Positions 1 to 7,872 of a stretch of 35,336 nt of DNA are shown here, piece after piece. Every line of letters begins with the position of its first letter. The stretch's first letter is position 1. The notes under the pieces are model-generated. The model was not told where the DNA came from, made no database searches, and saw nothing but the letters and a program-made list of their open reading frames with translations. A program made the translations under genes and the position numbers. This DNA comes from Rickettsia sp. GTDB lineage: Bacteria; Pseudomonadota; Alphaproteobacteria; Rickettsiales; Rickettsiaceae. Where the stretch lies: assembly GCA_023269695.1 (NCBI GenBank), contig JAHFPS010000013.1, positions 1-35,336 of the forward strand, in the 5' to 3' direction.

Positions 1-1
1 T

Positions 2-100
2 TCCAAGGAATATGATTTTCTTACTGATTCTAGTGAAAACATAATTTTTTTGGCTATGAGTCGATTACTTCTTCGCAGGTTATTTTCTTCTATTACTTAG
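2..100 (+). pseudogene. C-terminal fragment of an IS5-family transposase
   Basis: The frame is open from the window edge to a TAG at 98-100. It reads SKEYDFLTDSSEN, then FLAMSRLLLRRLF, which matches the usual C-terminal end of IS5-type DDE transposases (YRRLSKDYEYLTESSEAMIYIAMIRLMLRRL-like). Only about 32 codons are visible, so whether the gene upstream is intact is unknown. The bases just after the stop, GTTTGCGGACAAGCTCT (100-116), look like the terminal inverted repeat that closes such elements. IS256-type transposase sequence begins directly after it. Inference: this element inserted into the 5' part of the IS256 transposase. Confidence 0.6.
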
Positions 101-128
101 TTTGCGGACAAGCTCTAAGTAATAGAAG
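87..128. repeat. 14-bp perfect inverted repeat at the IS5/IS256 junction
   Basis: CTTCTATTACTTAG (87-100) is the exact reverse complement of CTAAGTAATAGAAG (115-128), with a 14-nt loop between. The left arm covers the last codons of the IS5 transposase and the right arm runs into the IS256 remnant. Confidence 0.7.
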
Positions 129-699
129 TACCACGAGATAGGCATAGTACCTTTGAACCAGCAATACTACCGAAAAGGCAAAAACGTTTTGATGGTTTTG
201 ATGACAAAGTGCTATCCTTATACGCTAAAGGTATGAGTGTATCTGATATTAAGATTCAATTACAAGAGTTGTATAGTGTTGAAATAAGTGAGAGCTTAAT
301 CAGTCAAATCACTGATGATGTAATGGATGATGTAAAAGCTTGGCAGAGCAGACCCTTAGAAGAGATATATCCGATAGTATCTTTTGAAGCAAAATGGAAT
401 AAACAATATCCGCAAATTGCCAAATCATGGTATAATCACTGGGATAATTTAATGATTTTTCTAGGATATCCAGAGGCAATTAGACAGGTAATTTATACCA
501 CTAATTCAGTTGAATCTGTTAATAGTCAATTGCGTAAAGTAACAAATAATAAGCGTGTTTTCCCTAATGATAATGCTGTTTTTAAAAGCTTATATGACAA
601 TTGAATATGACCAAAAAATGGACTATGCCTATTCCAAACTGGAATGAAGCTATGGCTCATTTAATGATTAAATTTGAAGATAGGCTTAACAAAATTTAA
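119..699 (+). pseudogene. IS256 (mutator) family transposase, deleted and frameshifted
   Basis: The frame after the junction reads EVPRDRHSTFEP, then FDDKVLSLYAKGMS, the standard N-terminal part of IS256 transposases. At RPLEEIYPIV it jumps directly to KWNKQYPQIAKSW, so the central part carrying most of the DDE catalytic core is missing. The C-terminal block IYTTNSVESVNSQLRK is present. A stop at 602-604 breaks the frame, and the natural C-terminus (TKKWTMPIPNWNEAMAHL...) continues in another frame from 607 to the TAA at 697-699. The stop at 116-118 lies at the IS5 junction. The gene therefore has an internal deletion, at least one frameshift and a lost 5' end, and cannot encode an active enzyme. 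Confidence 0.85.
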
Positions 700-710
700 T
701 GACCTATTTT

Positions 711-740
711 GGAAATTTACACAGTTTTTTGGACAGTGCC
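711..740 (+). mobile_element. Right terminal inverted repeat of the IS256 remnant
   Basis: GGAAATTTACACAG followed by TTTTTTGGACAGTGCC lies 11 bases after the transposase stop. Right ends of IS256-family elements usually read GGAAATTTACAC...GGACA. No matching left end is visible, which fits loss of the 5' part. Confidence 0.6.
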
Positions 741-781
741 TATCCACTAAAGAAAAATGTCCACAGCAACCTAGTCTTTCA

Positions 782-2356
782 TTAGGCACAGTCGACTAAG
801 ATCTGTTCGTACTGGGACTCTAGCCCTTCAAGTTCCATCATTTCTTGAACACAAGAGGTAGCATGGATATCCTCATGAGATGCAGTAATTAATGACTTAA
901 TACCTTCTAATACACCTGAACGACTCTCTGCATTTAAACTGACAATCCACTGAACAGCCACTTGTACTTCTTCAGGTAATGATTTAATTTCAGCAATATC
1001 TAACTCTACAGTAGGATATTTAACATGCTCTAAATACTCCAAATATTGTAAATATTCTGATGCATTTTCATGGTTATGTTTAATCCACTGAATAGCTTTT
1101 TGTAACTTTTCTACTGTTGTAGGTTTTGCCGCAGTAAGGTCTATCTCTTTATTAACTTCTGATAGAGTACTAGCAGACTCTAGCTCAGCACTTACCGTTG
1201 CTGAAACTGTACGTTCTATAGTAGCTTCCACTACATCGGAATTGTTATCATTACTTTCATATCCTTCATCATTAATCTCATCAGCTACCATTGCATTTGG
1301 ATTTAAGTCTGAGTTTAAAACTTCAGGTTCCTCAAGACCAGCTTTGTAATCAGCCATTAATCTATCACATAGATCTTGTATCAACTTAGAATTATTTTCT
1401 AGATATTGTTCAGCGATTATCTTTAATTTTGCTATATTATTCTGACTAGAATCATCTAAGTTTTTACATTCTTTGGTAATAGGAAGAGATATTTCTGTAT
1501 TTTGTCCTTCACCTGTTAGATCTAACCTAACCTCACTTGCATCACCTTCTTCATCATTTTTCATGAGCAAGTCAACTAAACCGTTAAGCAACCATCCTAA
1601 TGCTCCATCAAAATTAGCTGACGGTATTTGGGCTTTTGTTTGACTATCTGTACCAAAATTAATAGAACAAATCATAGTGTGTTCCATAATGTCTGCTTGT
1701 TCATGATAAGTATGACCTTTTTTAAGTGCTTGTAGTACCATGGCAGCTGGGCGATTAGCCCCAAGACCACCATCCACAAAAGCATAAGGTTTGCCCGCAG
1801 CATAATCATAATCTTGTACTGCCTCCTCATTAATAACCGCTTTAAAATAGGTCGGTGCTGCGGTAGTTGCAACAAGCACGTCCTTTATTCTAACATGTAT
1901 GCTATGCTTATCTTCACTATCAAAGATCTTAGTACTATTTTTCTCTCCATTCAAATCAGTCACTGGTATAATAAGACGGCACAGACTATCATCCAATCTG
2001 CTATCCCCTAAATGTTTTTCTAACATTTTTTCCAAAGGTTCTTGGCTATATTTATGTTTTATTATTCCCCAGTTAAACCAACTTTTAGGGAAGATTTCAG
2101 GAGCAGTGTTTTCAAATAATTCTAAAGCTTCTTTGGCTGAATAACGAGGTTCTGTTGATCCTTCTTCTTTAGGAATTGTTAACAAAGCAGCAATTAACCC
2201 ACCAACACTAGTACCAGAAATAATATTAAATAATTTAGATATGGGTTGCTGGGTTATTTCTTCTATTTTCTGTAGTACGACTAACTCAGCTATTCCTTTT
2301 ACTCCACCACCCGAAAGACAAAGAACTTTATTTTGTCCAGTTTGATTTGTGTTCAT
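782..2356 (-). CDS. Patatin-like phospholipase with a long C-terminal extension
   Basis: Predicted phospholipase A-type acyl hydrolase. The patatin core carries the oxyanion-hole loop GGGVKG (about residues 16-21), the nucleophile motif GTSVG (Ser50) and the catalytic Asp in DGG (Asp195), so the Ser-Asp dyad is complete. The start is set at ATG 2356 rather than the ATG four codons upstream, because GGAGG sits 5 nt before it and overlaps the upstream ATG. No N-terminal signal peptide is seen, as is usual for secreted rickettsial patatins (Pat1/Pat2), which hydrolyse host phospholipids. After about residue 340 comes an acidic, Glu/Ser-rich extension of roughly 180 residues with repeated QWI and YLEYLE segments, which the patatin domain does not explain. 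Which rickettsial patatin this corresponds to cannot be settled here. An AT-rich region of about 100 bp separates it from the gene upstream. Confidence 0.88.
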   Translation of the reverse strand: MNTNQTGQNKVLCLSGGGVKGIAELVVLQKIEEITQQPISKLFNIISGTSVGGLIAALLTIPKEEGSTEPRYSAKEALELFENTAPEIFPKSWFNWGIIKHKYSQEPLEKMLEKHLGDSRLDDSLCRLIIPVTDLNGEKNSTKIFDSEDKHSIHVRIKDVLVATTAAPTYFKAVINEEAVQDYDYAAGKPYAFVDGGLGANRPAAMVLQALKKGHTYHEQADIMEHTMICSINFGTDSQTKAQIPSANFDGALGWLLNGLVDLLMKNDEEGDASEVRLDLTGEGQNTEISLPITKECKNLDDSSQNNIAKLKIIAEQYLENNSKLIQDLCDRLMADYKAGLEEPEVLNSDLNPNAMVADEINDEGYESNDNNSDVVEATIERTVSATVSAELESASTLSEVNKEIDLTAAKPTTVEKLQKAIQWIKHNHENASEYLQYLEYLEHVKYPTVELDIAEIKSLPEEVQVAVQWIVSLNAESRSGVLEGIKSLITASHEDIHATSCVQEMMELEGLESQYEQILVDCA

Positions 2357-2474
2357 AATAACCTCCATAACTTAATTTAAAGTTTCTTGCTAATATTAAA
2401 TTATCATAAATTTAATATTATAACAAATAAAAATTTATAACAATACATAAAAAAATAAACTTATGGTTCTGACA

Positions 2475-5400
2475 TTATCTCACTGGTTCTGTTGATAGAA
2501 TTTTTAAGTTGCTCTCCCTTTTAAAACTTTGATATAAAACTGGAATAACAAATATAGTAAATAGAGTTCCAATAGTCATACCACCAACTATTACCAGACC
2601 GATAGATTTTTGTGCTTCTGCTCCCGCTCCTGAGGCAATGACTAATGACATTGCCCCAAAAATGGTTGCTAGAGTGGTCATTAGAATTGGTCTAAGCCTT
2701 AAGTTACAGGCTTTAGTTACAGCTTCTCTAATATTTAATCCTTGGCTTCTTAAGTTATTAGTAAATTCTACGATCATAATAGAATTTTTTGTGATCAAAC
2801 CAATTAAAGTGATTAAGCCAATATTGCTATACATATTAAGCGTATTACCAAATATCCAGAGTGTTAATACACCGCCAGTAATTGAGAATGGTACAGCAAT
2901 AAGTATTAATATCGGGTCAGTAAAACTTTCAAATTGTGCTGAAAGCACTAAATAAATAAACAACAAAGCAAATAGGAAGGTAATAGTCATATTACCTTCT
3001 GATTCAGCCTTTTGCTTAATCTCTCCAATATATTCTAGGATAGTTGTATTACTATCCAATAATTCATTAGCTATGTTATTCACTTGTTTTATTGCATCGG
3101 TAATTTTCTGGTTTGGTGCCAAATCTGCCGAGATGGTTACTGATCTAGCATTATTATAATGGTTATAATATTTGATAGATATTTTCTCAACTATATTAGC
3201 CACGACACTTAATGGCAACAAATTATCAGTTGGTTTATTAGTGGGTATCAGTATCTTACTAAAGTGATCGATATTACTACGATGTTTTAAATTATACTGC
3301 ATAGTTATATCATATAGTTCATTGCCCATTCTGAAATCACCAACTTGCTTTCCGGCAAGCAGATATTGCAATGTTAACCCTATATTTTCTAAACTCACCC
3401 CATAAAGGTAAGCTTTATCTCGGTTAACAATTACGTCAATCGTCGGCATGGAGGAATCTAAATCACTATCAATATTCATAAAAATTGGATTTTTTTTCAT
3501 GCTATTAACGAATTTCTGCGATATTTGATCTAGCTGCTCATATTCAAGCGAGGATTGCAAAGTAAATTCCACAGGGCTGCTAGCATTACCGCTAACCATT
3601 GAGCGTGGTTCCATTGCAAAAATCGATATTCCAACTATTTGTTGAAATTGCTGATTAAGCAAATTTACTATAGTTTTTTGTGACATTGACCTTGTCTTCC
3701 AGTCTTTAAGAGAGACAAAGCCACTACCACCTCCCTGATAAATTACTGTCAAATAACCTACTATATCTTTGTAAGAACTGAGTATTTTCTCAACTTCTAC
3801 TATTGCTTTTTCTAATTGTTCACTATTAGAACCTTGAGAACCAAAGAAGGAAAGCCGAAAAAAACCATCATCTTCCTGAGGAATAAAAACCTTTGGGACA
3901 AAGATAAAACTAACAACTAGCACCACTAAAGATATTGCAATAATAAGTGAGAATAGCTTTTTATGATCAAAAGCAAGATTTAAATAGGACAAATACTTGT
4001 TTTGAACTAATTTAATAAACTGATCAAATTTAACTAAAAACCCTAAGGGTGGTCGATCATTTTTGCCGACCATGCGACTTGCCATCATGGGCGTCAGAGT
4101 TAAAGCGACAAAACCAGAAACTAACACACAAAATGCTAAGGTCCAAGCAAATTCAATGAATAACTTCCCCATAAATCCATCAATAAAACCTATTGGTAAG
4201 AATACTGAGGCAAGTGTTATAGTCATTGCTATAATGGCAAAACCAATTTCCTTAGATGCAAGGATGGCAGATTCCATAGCAGAATGCCCCATTTCATTAT
4301 ATCTAAAAACGTTTTCCAGCATTACTATTGCATCATCTACCACCAAACCAATAGCCAGTATCATTGCTAAAAGGGTAAATATGTTGATAGAAAATCCTAA
4401 ATAATACATGACAATAAATGTACCAATCAGCGATACTGGAATGGTTACAAGTGGTATCAGAGTGATTCTTACTGATGCCAGAAATAAATATACTACTATT
4501 ATAACTAAAATTAATGCTTCAGCGATAGTGAAGAACACTGATTTGATTGAAGCATTAACTGGAATCGAATCATCATAGGCTATATCAATTGTTATACCCT
4601 TAGGTAGATTCTTTTTAATTTTATCTAGTGACGATCTAACTTCTTTAGATAAATCAAGTATGTTTGCCTGTGATTGTTTTATAAGACCAAGTGCTACCGA
4701 ATTTTTGCCATTACATCTAAAAATTACATCATCTTCTGGAGGACCTAAATATATTTTAGCAATATCTTGTAACCTTAATATACTAGCATCTTTTACTTTT
4801 AATATAATTTGTTCAAATTGTTCCGGTTTACTTAAAGAACCATCTAATCTTACAGTAAAATCACGAGTAGCTGTTTTAATAGTTCCCGCCGGATAATAGA
4901 TATTTTGTTTTTTTATAGCATTTTCAATTTCTAACACCGACATTTTATGCTGATATAATTTTACCGGATCTGGTTCTATCCGCATAGAATAATATTTACC
5001 ACCATGAACTTTAACCTGACCTATTGTTTCAAGTTTTTCTAAAATGCTTTTAACGTTCTCTTGAACAATTTGGGTTAATTGCAAATCATTATATACATCA
5101 CTACTAATACTTAAGAACAAACTAGGAAAATTATTGCCATCTTGCTTACTAATACGAGGTGTTTCCATATCTTTTGGAAATATACGACTTATCTCAGCAA
5201 TTTTAGATCGAACATCGTTTAAGGATACTTCGATATTAGCCGATGATAAAAATGTTAAAGTGATATGGCTACTACTTGTCGAGCTTTGGGAAGTGATAGA
5301 ATCAAGATTTTTTATAGTTTTTAGGGCTTTTTCAATACGAGTGGTGATCTCTTTTTCCATATAAAGAGCATCTGCCCCAGGATAATGTGCAGACACTGTT

Positions 5401-5534
5401 ATTACAGGAAACGAAATATCGGGAATACCCCTAATTTGTAGTTTAGTAAAAAATACAGCCCCTAAAATAACAATTACTAGACTCATAACTGTTGCAAAGA
5501 CTGGACGCTTGATGCATATTTCACTTAGGTACAT
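2475..5534 (-). CDS. RND multidrug efflux permease, AcrB/HAE1 type
   Basis: Inner-membrane proton-driven exporter of the AcrB/AcrD/MexB family, 1019 residues against about 1030-1050 for the family. The start MYLSEICIKRPVFATVMSL is the typical cytoplasmic end leading into TM1. The TM4 proton-relay motif GLVVDDAIVMLEN carries both aspartates, and the TM10 lysine lies in GLITKNSIMIVEF. Two large periplasmic loops and about 12 membrane segments are visible. An AGGAT ribosome site precedes the ATG. The gene lies 11 bp downstream of the amino-acid permease gene and is probably co-transcribed with it. No membrane-fusion protein or outer-membrane channel gene is adjacent, so partners would have to be encoded elsewhere. 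The substrate cannot be told from the sequence. Confidence 0.93.
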   Translation of the reverse strand: MYLSEICIKRPVFATVMSLVIVILGAVFFTKLQIRGIPDISFPVITVSAHYPGADALYMEKEITTRIEKALKTIKNLDSITSQSSTSSSHITLTFLSSANIEVSLNDVRSKIAEISRIFPKDMETPRISKQDGNNFPSLFLSISSDVYNDLQLTQIVQENVKSILEKLETIGQVKVHGGKYYSMRIEPDPVKLYQHKMSVLEIENAIKKQNIYYPAGTIKTATRDFTVRLDGSLSKPEQFEQIILKVKDASILRLQDIAKIYLGPPEDDVIFRCNGKNSVALGLIKQSQANILDLSKEVRSSLDKIKKNLPKGITIDIAYDDSIPVNASIKSVFFTIAEALILVIIVVYLFLASVRITLIPLVTIPVSLIGTFIVMYYLGFSINIFTLLAMILAIGLVVDDAIVMLENVFRYNEMGHSAMESAILASKEIGFAIIAMTITLASVFLPIGFIDGFMGKLFIEFAWTLAFCVLVSGFVALTLTPMMASRMVGKNDRPPLGFLVKFDQFIKLVQNKYLSYLNLAFDHKKLFSLIIAISLVVLVVSFIFVPKVFIPQEDDGFFRLSFFGSQGSNSEQLEKAIVEVEKILSSYKDIVGYLTVIYQGGGSGFVSLKDWKTRSMSQKTIVNLLNQQFQQIVGISIFAMEPRSMVSGNASSPVEFTLQSSLEYEQLDQISQKFVNSMKKNPIFMNIDSDLDSSMPTIDVIVNRDKAYLYGVSLENIGLTLQYLLAGKQVGDFRMGNELYDITMQYNLKHRSNIDHFSKILIPTNKPTDNLLPLSVVANIVEKISIKYYNHYNNARSVTISADLAPNQKITDAIKQVNNIANELLDSNTTILEYIGEIKQKAESEGNMTITFLFALLFIYLVLSAQFESFTDPILILIAVPFSITGGVLTLWIFGNTLNMYSNIGLITLIGLITKNSIMIVEFTNNLRSQGLNIREAVTKACNLRLRPILMTTLATIFGAMSLVIASGAGAEAQKSIGLVIVGGMTIGTLFTIFVIPVLYQSFKRESNLKILSTEPVR

Positions 5535-5545
5535 ATAAACAAATC

Positions 5546-6205
5546 CTATTCAACTCCAATTGCCAGTTTTTTCTCAAGAATTTTGGCTAAATTATTGATA
5601 ATTATCACCATAACATAATAACAAAGTCCTGCTATTAACAGAGGAGTAAAATAAGTATAATGTTCAACCGATACTACCTGAGCTCTCCGCATTAAATCCA
5701 TTTCACCAATCATTGATATAATCGCTGACTCTTTGATTAAGTTAATAAGCTCATTAACTAATGAAGGTAAAATATTTCTTATGGCTTGCGGCAAGATGAT
5801 ATCTTTGATCATTAATCTCTCGGGTATGCCTAACGCTTTAGCAGCTTCAATCTGCCCCTTATCAACAGCATTAATTCCAGCTCTAATTATTTCCGAAACA
5901 TATGCCCCTGAATTTAATGAAAAAGCTATGGTGCCTGCAGCAAAGACCCCAAGCTTAATACCAATTAAACCAGGCAAACCAAAATAAATTATGCTAAGTT
6001 GGATAAGCAACGGAGTGCCACGAAAAATCGATGTATAAAAATCAGCAAATAGCCTTAAGGCATAACTTTTACTTACCTTACAAATTGCTAGTAAAGTACC
6101 GATAATCAATCCTAATAACACCGAAACTATGCTGTATTTCAGCGTTACTACCATCCCTTGCATAATAAAATATATGGAAGAGAAACCAAGTAATTGCTCA
6201 AACAT
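5546..6205 (-). CDS. glnP: Polar amino-acid ABC transporter permease (GlnP/HisM family)
   Basis: Inner-membrane permease of a polar amino-acid uptake system, 219 residues. The EAA loop that contacts the ATPase is seen as EAAKALGIPERLMIKDIILPQ. The upstream block FRGTPLLIQLSIIYFGLPG is typical of the His/Glu/Asp/Arg permease group. About five membrane segments are predicted. In Rickettsia this gene is commonly named glnP; glutamine specificity is by family assignment only. Neither the binding protein nor the ATPase is next to it. It is first in a likely two-gene unit with the RND pump. Its start is preceded by GAGAG, and upstream of that lies a hairpin (6220-6247). Confidence 0.87.
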   Translation of the reverse strand: MFEQLLGFSSIYFIMQGMVVTLKYSIVSVLLGLIIGTLLAICKVSKSYALRLFADFYTSIFRGTPLLIQLSIIYFGLPGLIGIKLGVFAAGTIAFSLNSGAYVSEIIRAGINAVDKGQIEAAKALGIPERLMIKDIILPQAIRNILPSLVNELINLIKESAIISMIGEMDLMRRAQVVSVEHYTYFTPLLIAGLCYYVMVIIINNLAKILEKKLAIGVE

Positions 6206-6219
6206 CTAACACTCTCAAG

Positions 6220-6247
6220 TCTCCTGAACTCGTTTCAGTACAGGAGA
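6220..6247 (-). promoter_or_regulatory. Hairpin in the 5' leader of glnP
   Basis: TCTCCTG (6220-6226) pairs with CAGGAGA (6241-6247), and the stem can extend past one mismatch by ACT/AGT. It lies 15 bp upstream of the glnP start and could be part of its leader RNA. There is no T-tract on the minus strand to mark a terminator. Function unknown. Confidence 0.4.
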
Positions 6248-6295
6248 TAATTAAATCTATTCAAATAACTCGCAATGACTATGCACTTATAACTC

Positions 6296-6544
6296 GTCAT
6301 TGCGAGACCACGAAGTGGTCGTGGCCATCCATTTTTGTGTCATCCCTGCGAAAGCAGGGATCTAGATTCCCGCCTACGCGGGAATGACATCTTACAATTG
6401 CTTCGTCGCCACAAATCGGCTCCTCGCAATGACGTGTATGCAACCCAAGGCGTCATTGCGAGACCACGTAGTGGTCGTGGCAATCCATTTCTAATCACTT
6501 TTATGGATTGCTTCGTCGCCGCAAAGCGGCTCCTCGCAATGACG
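6296..6544. repeat. Cluster of nested palindromic repeats between queF and glnP
   Basis: This fills the gap of about 380 bp. It holds GTCATTGCGAGACCAC...GTGGTCGTGGC half-elements facing GATTGCTTCGTCGCC...CTCCTCGCAATGAC, arranged so that GTCATTGCGAG and CTCGCAATGAC form the outer ends of each palindrome. A complete 52-bp module runs from 6338 to 6389 (TGTCATCCCTGCG...CGCGGGAATGACA, centred on CTAG). Apparent reading frames here are only translations of these repeats. No gene is seen. Confidence 0.85.
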
Positions 6545-6584
6545 ATTAGGCAATATACAACAAATTAATGTTAGCACTAAGTAA

Positions 6585-7415
6585 TTATTGTCGAATTTGT
6601 CTTAAATTGTTAAGTTTTGTAATATCTAGCTTGCTACTAGACCGTATAGGGTTAATATCTATACCCCCACGTCTTGTATATCTTGCATAAACAGTTAATT
6701 CATCGGGAACACAAAACTTACTAATATCACAAAAAATACGCTCAACACATTGTTCATGAAACTCATTATGATTACGAAATGACACCAAATATTTTAATAA
6801 CGAACTATGGTCAATTTTTCTGCCTCGATAACTAATCTGTACTGATGCCCAATCTGGTTGGTTAGTAACCAAACAATTCGATTTTAGCAAATTAGAATAT
6901 AGTACCTCATCCACTATCTGCATATTATCTTCCAATAATTTTGGCAAATTCTGGCTAACTTCAAAACTAGTAATTGTTACCTCTAACCTATCGAGATTTA
7001 TGCCTGAAAAAGATTGCAGCCTAGTACCATCATACGATTCTAAATCTTTTAGGGAGACTATTACAGCTGACTCAAATATTAAACTTAAATCCCTGGTAAT
7101 TAATTCTTTTACTTGCTCTGAACTTTCAAACTTAGTATTATTAAAAGAATTTAAGTAAAGCTTTAGTGATTTTGATTCTACAATATTAGGCGAATCGCTA
7201 CTCACCACAAACTCCAATATCCTTACCTCAGGTTTACCAGTTTTGCTTAGCCAAGAGACCTCATAACAATTCCAAATGTCAAAGCCATGGAAAGGCAAAG
7301 CACCTACTATCTGTAATTGCTCTCTAGCAAATTTACGACTAATTGGGCACAGTAAACTATTGTCGTACAAATCTATATAGGCAGTTTGCTTGCCGAGTAG
7401 AGTTTCCATATCCAT
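6585..7415 (-). CDS. queF: NADPH-dependent 7-cyano-7-deazaguanine reductase
   Basis: Reduces preQ0 to preQ1 in the queuosine tRNA modification pathway. At 276 residues it is the long, two-lobed QueF form, like the E. coli enzyme of 282. The N-terminal lobe carries the substrate/NADPH motif ending ...SPNIVESKSLKLYLNS (Glu80 onward). The C-terminal lobe has LLKSNCLVTNQPDWASVQ, with the nucleophilic Cys181 and the acid Asp188, followed by FHEQCVERIF. The catalytic set is therefore complete. The start at 7415 has GGAGA about 9 nt upstream, and the sequence from there fits the family N-terminus (TLLGK...YDNSLL). The gene lies 16 bp after the small membrane protein gene on the same strand, a probable operon. 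Confidence 0.93.
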   Translation of the reverse strand: MDMETLLGKQTAYIDLYDNSLLCPISRKFAREQLQIVGALPFHGFDIWNCYEVSWLSKTGKPEVRILEFVVSSDSPNIVESKSLKLYLNSFNNTKFESSEQVKELITRDLSLIFESAVIVSLKDLESYDGTRLQSFSGINLDRLEVTITSFEVSQNLPKLLEDNMQIVDEVLYSNLLKSNCLVTNQPDWASVQISYRGRKIDHSSLLKYLVSFRNHNEFHEQCVERIFCDISKFCVPDELTVYARYTRRGGIDINPIRSSSKLDITKLNNLRQIRQ

Positions 7416-7431
7416 TCTATTTTATCTCCAT

Positions 7432-7788
7432 TTATTTGAGCCAGTAAGTCATGTAATTCGGATGCTCTGTGCCATTTAATAAATATTTGAAACCCATAGC
7501 AATCCTTAATATAAACCACACCAATAAGCATAGATACAATACAGGGCCAATTAGTATTATGGTAGTTATCATAGATATCATCATACCCACAAATCCCATC
7601 CAGAAAGTACGCCATATAAAAATATAATGACTGGCTAAATATTTATTTTTAATATCCTTATTAATATAGGAAAAAACTGCTCCAATAATAGGTAATAACG
7701 GTGCAACTATTCCACACAAAAATAATATATAAATTACTACGAGATTAGTTCTTCCTGCTGATATATATTTTTTAATTTCTTTATCCAT
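7432..7788 (-). CDS. Small membrane protein, DUF4870/Tic20-like
   Basis: A protein of 118 residues with three hydrophobic stretches: about residues 14-36 (LVVIYILFLCGIVAPLLPII), 56-74 and 76-100. It ends in the conserved-looking HPNYMTYW. This pattern and the sequence SYINKD...LASHYIF fit the DUF4870/Tic20-like group of small bacterial membrane proteins, whose function is not established. The start at 7788 (MDKEIKK) is preferred over the ATG two codons upstream because AAAGAG stands 6 nt before it and would abut the other. It is probably co-transcribed with queF, with no known functional link. Confidence 0.65.
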   Translation of the reverse strand: MDKEIKKYISAGRTNLVVIYILFLCGIVAPLLPIIGAVFSYINKDIKNKYLASHYIFIWRTFWMGFVGMMISMITTIILIGPVLYLCLLVWFILRIAMGFKYLLNGTEHPNYMTYWLK

Positions 7789-7820
7789 TTTCATCTCTTT
7801 AAAATTAGTTTATCTAACGT

Positions 7821-7870
7821 TATTACGAGGAGACCGTAGGAACGAAGCAAAGCTGCTCCTCGCAATGACA
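7821..7870. repeat. Degenerate CATTGCGAG-type palindrome
   Basis: TTATTACGAGGAGACCGTAGG, then AACGAAGCAAAGC and GCTCCTCGCAATGAC, form a short copy of the palindrome found throughout the window. It abuts the 3' end of acnA: the aconitase stop is at 7873-7875. Confidence 0.65.
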
Positions 7871-7872
7871 AT

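Noticed and set aside
4063..4404. Plus-strand open frames inside the RND pump gene (for example 113 codons)
   Set aside because: Antisense shadows of a strongly conserved minus-strand gene, with no ribosome sites.
6335..6568. 77-codon open frame on the plus strand between glnP and queF
   Set aside because: It is a translation of the palindromic repeats (RDLDSRLRGND, ARPRSGRGNPF); the same peptides recur wherever these repeats occur.
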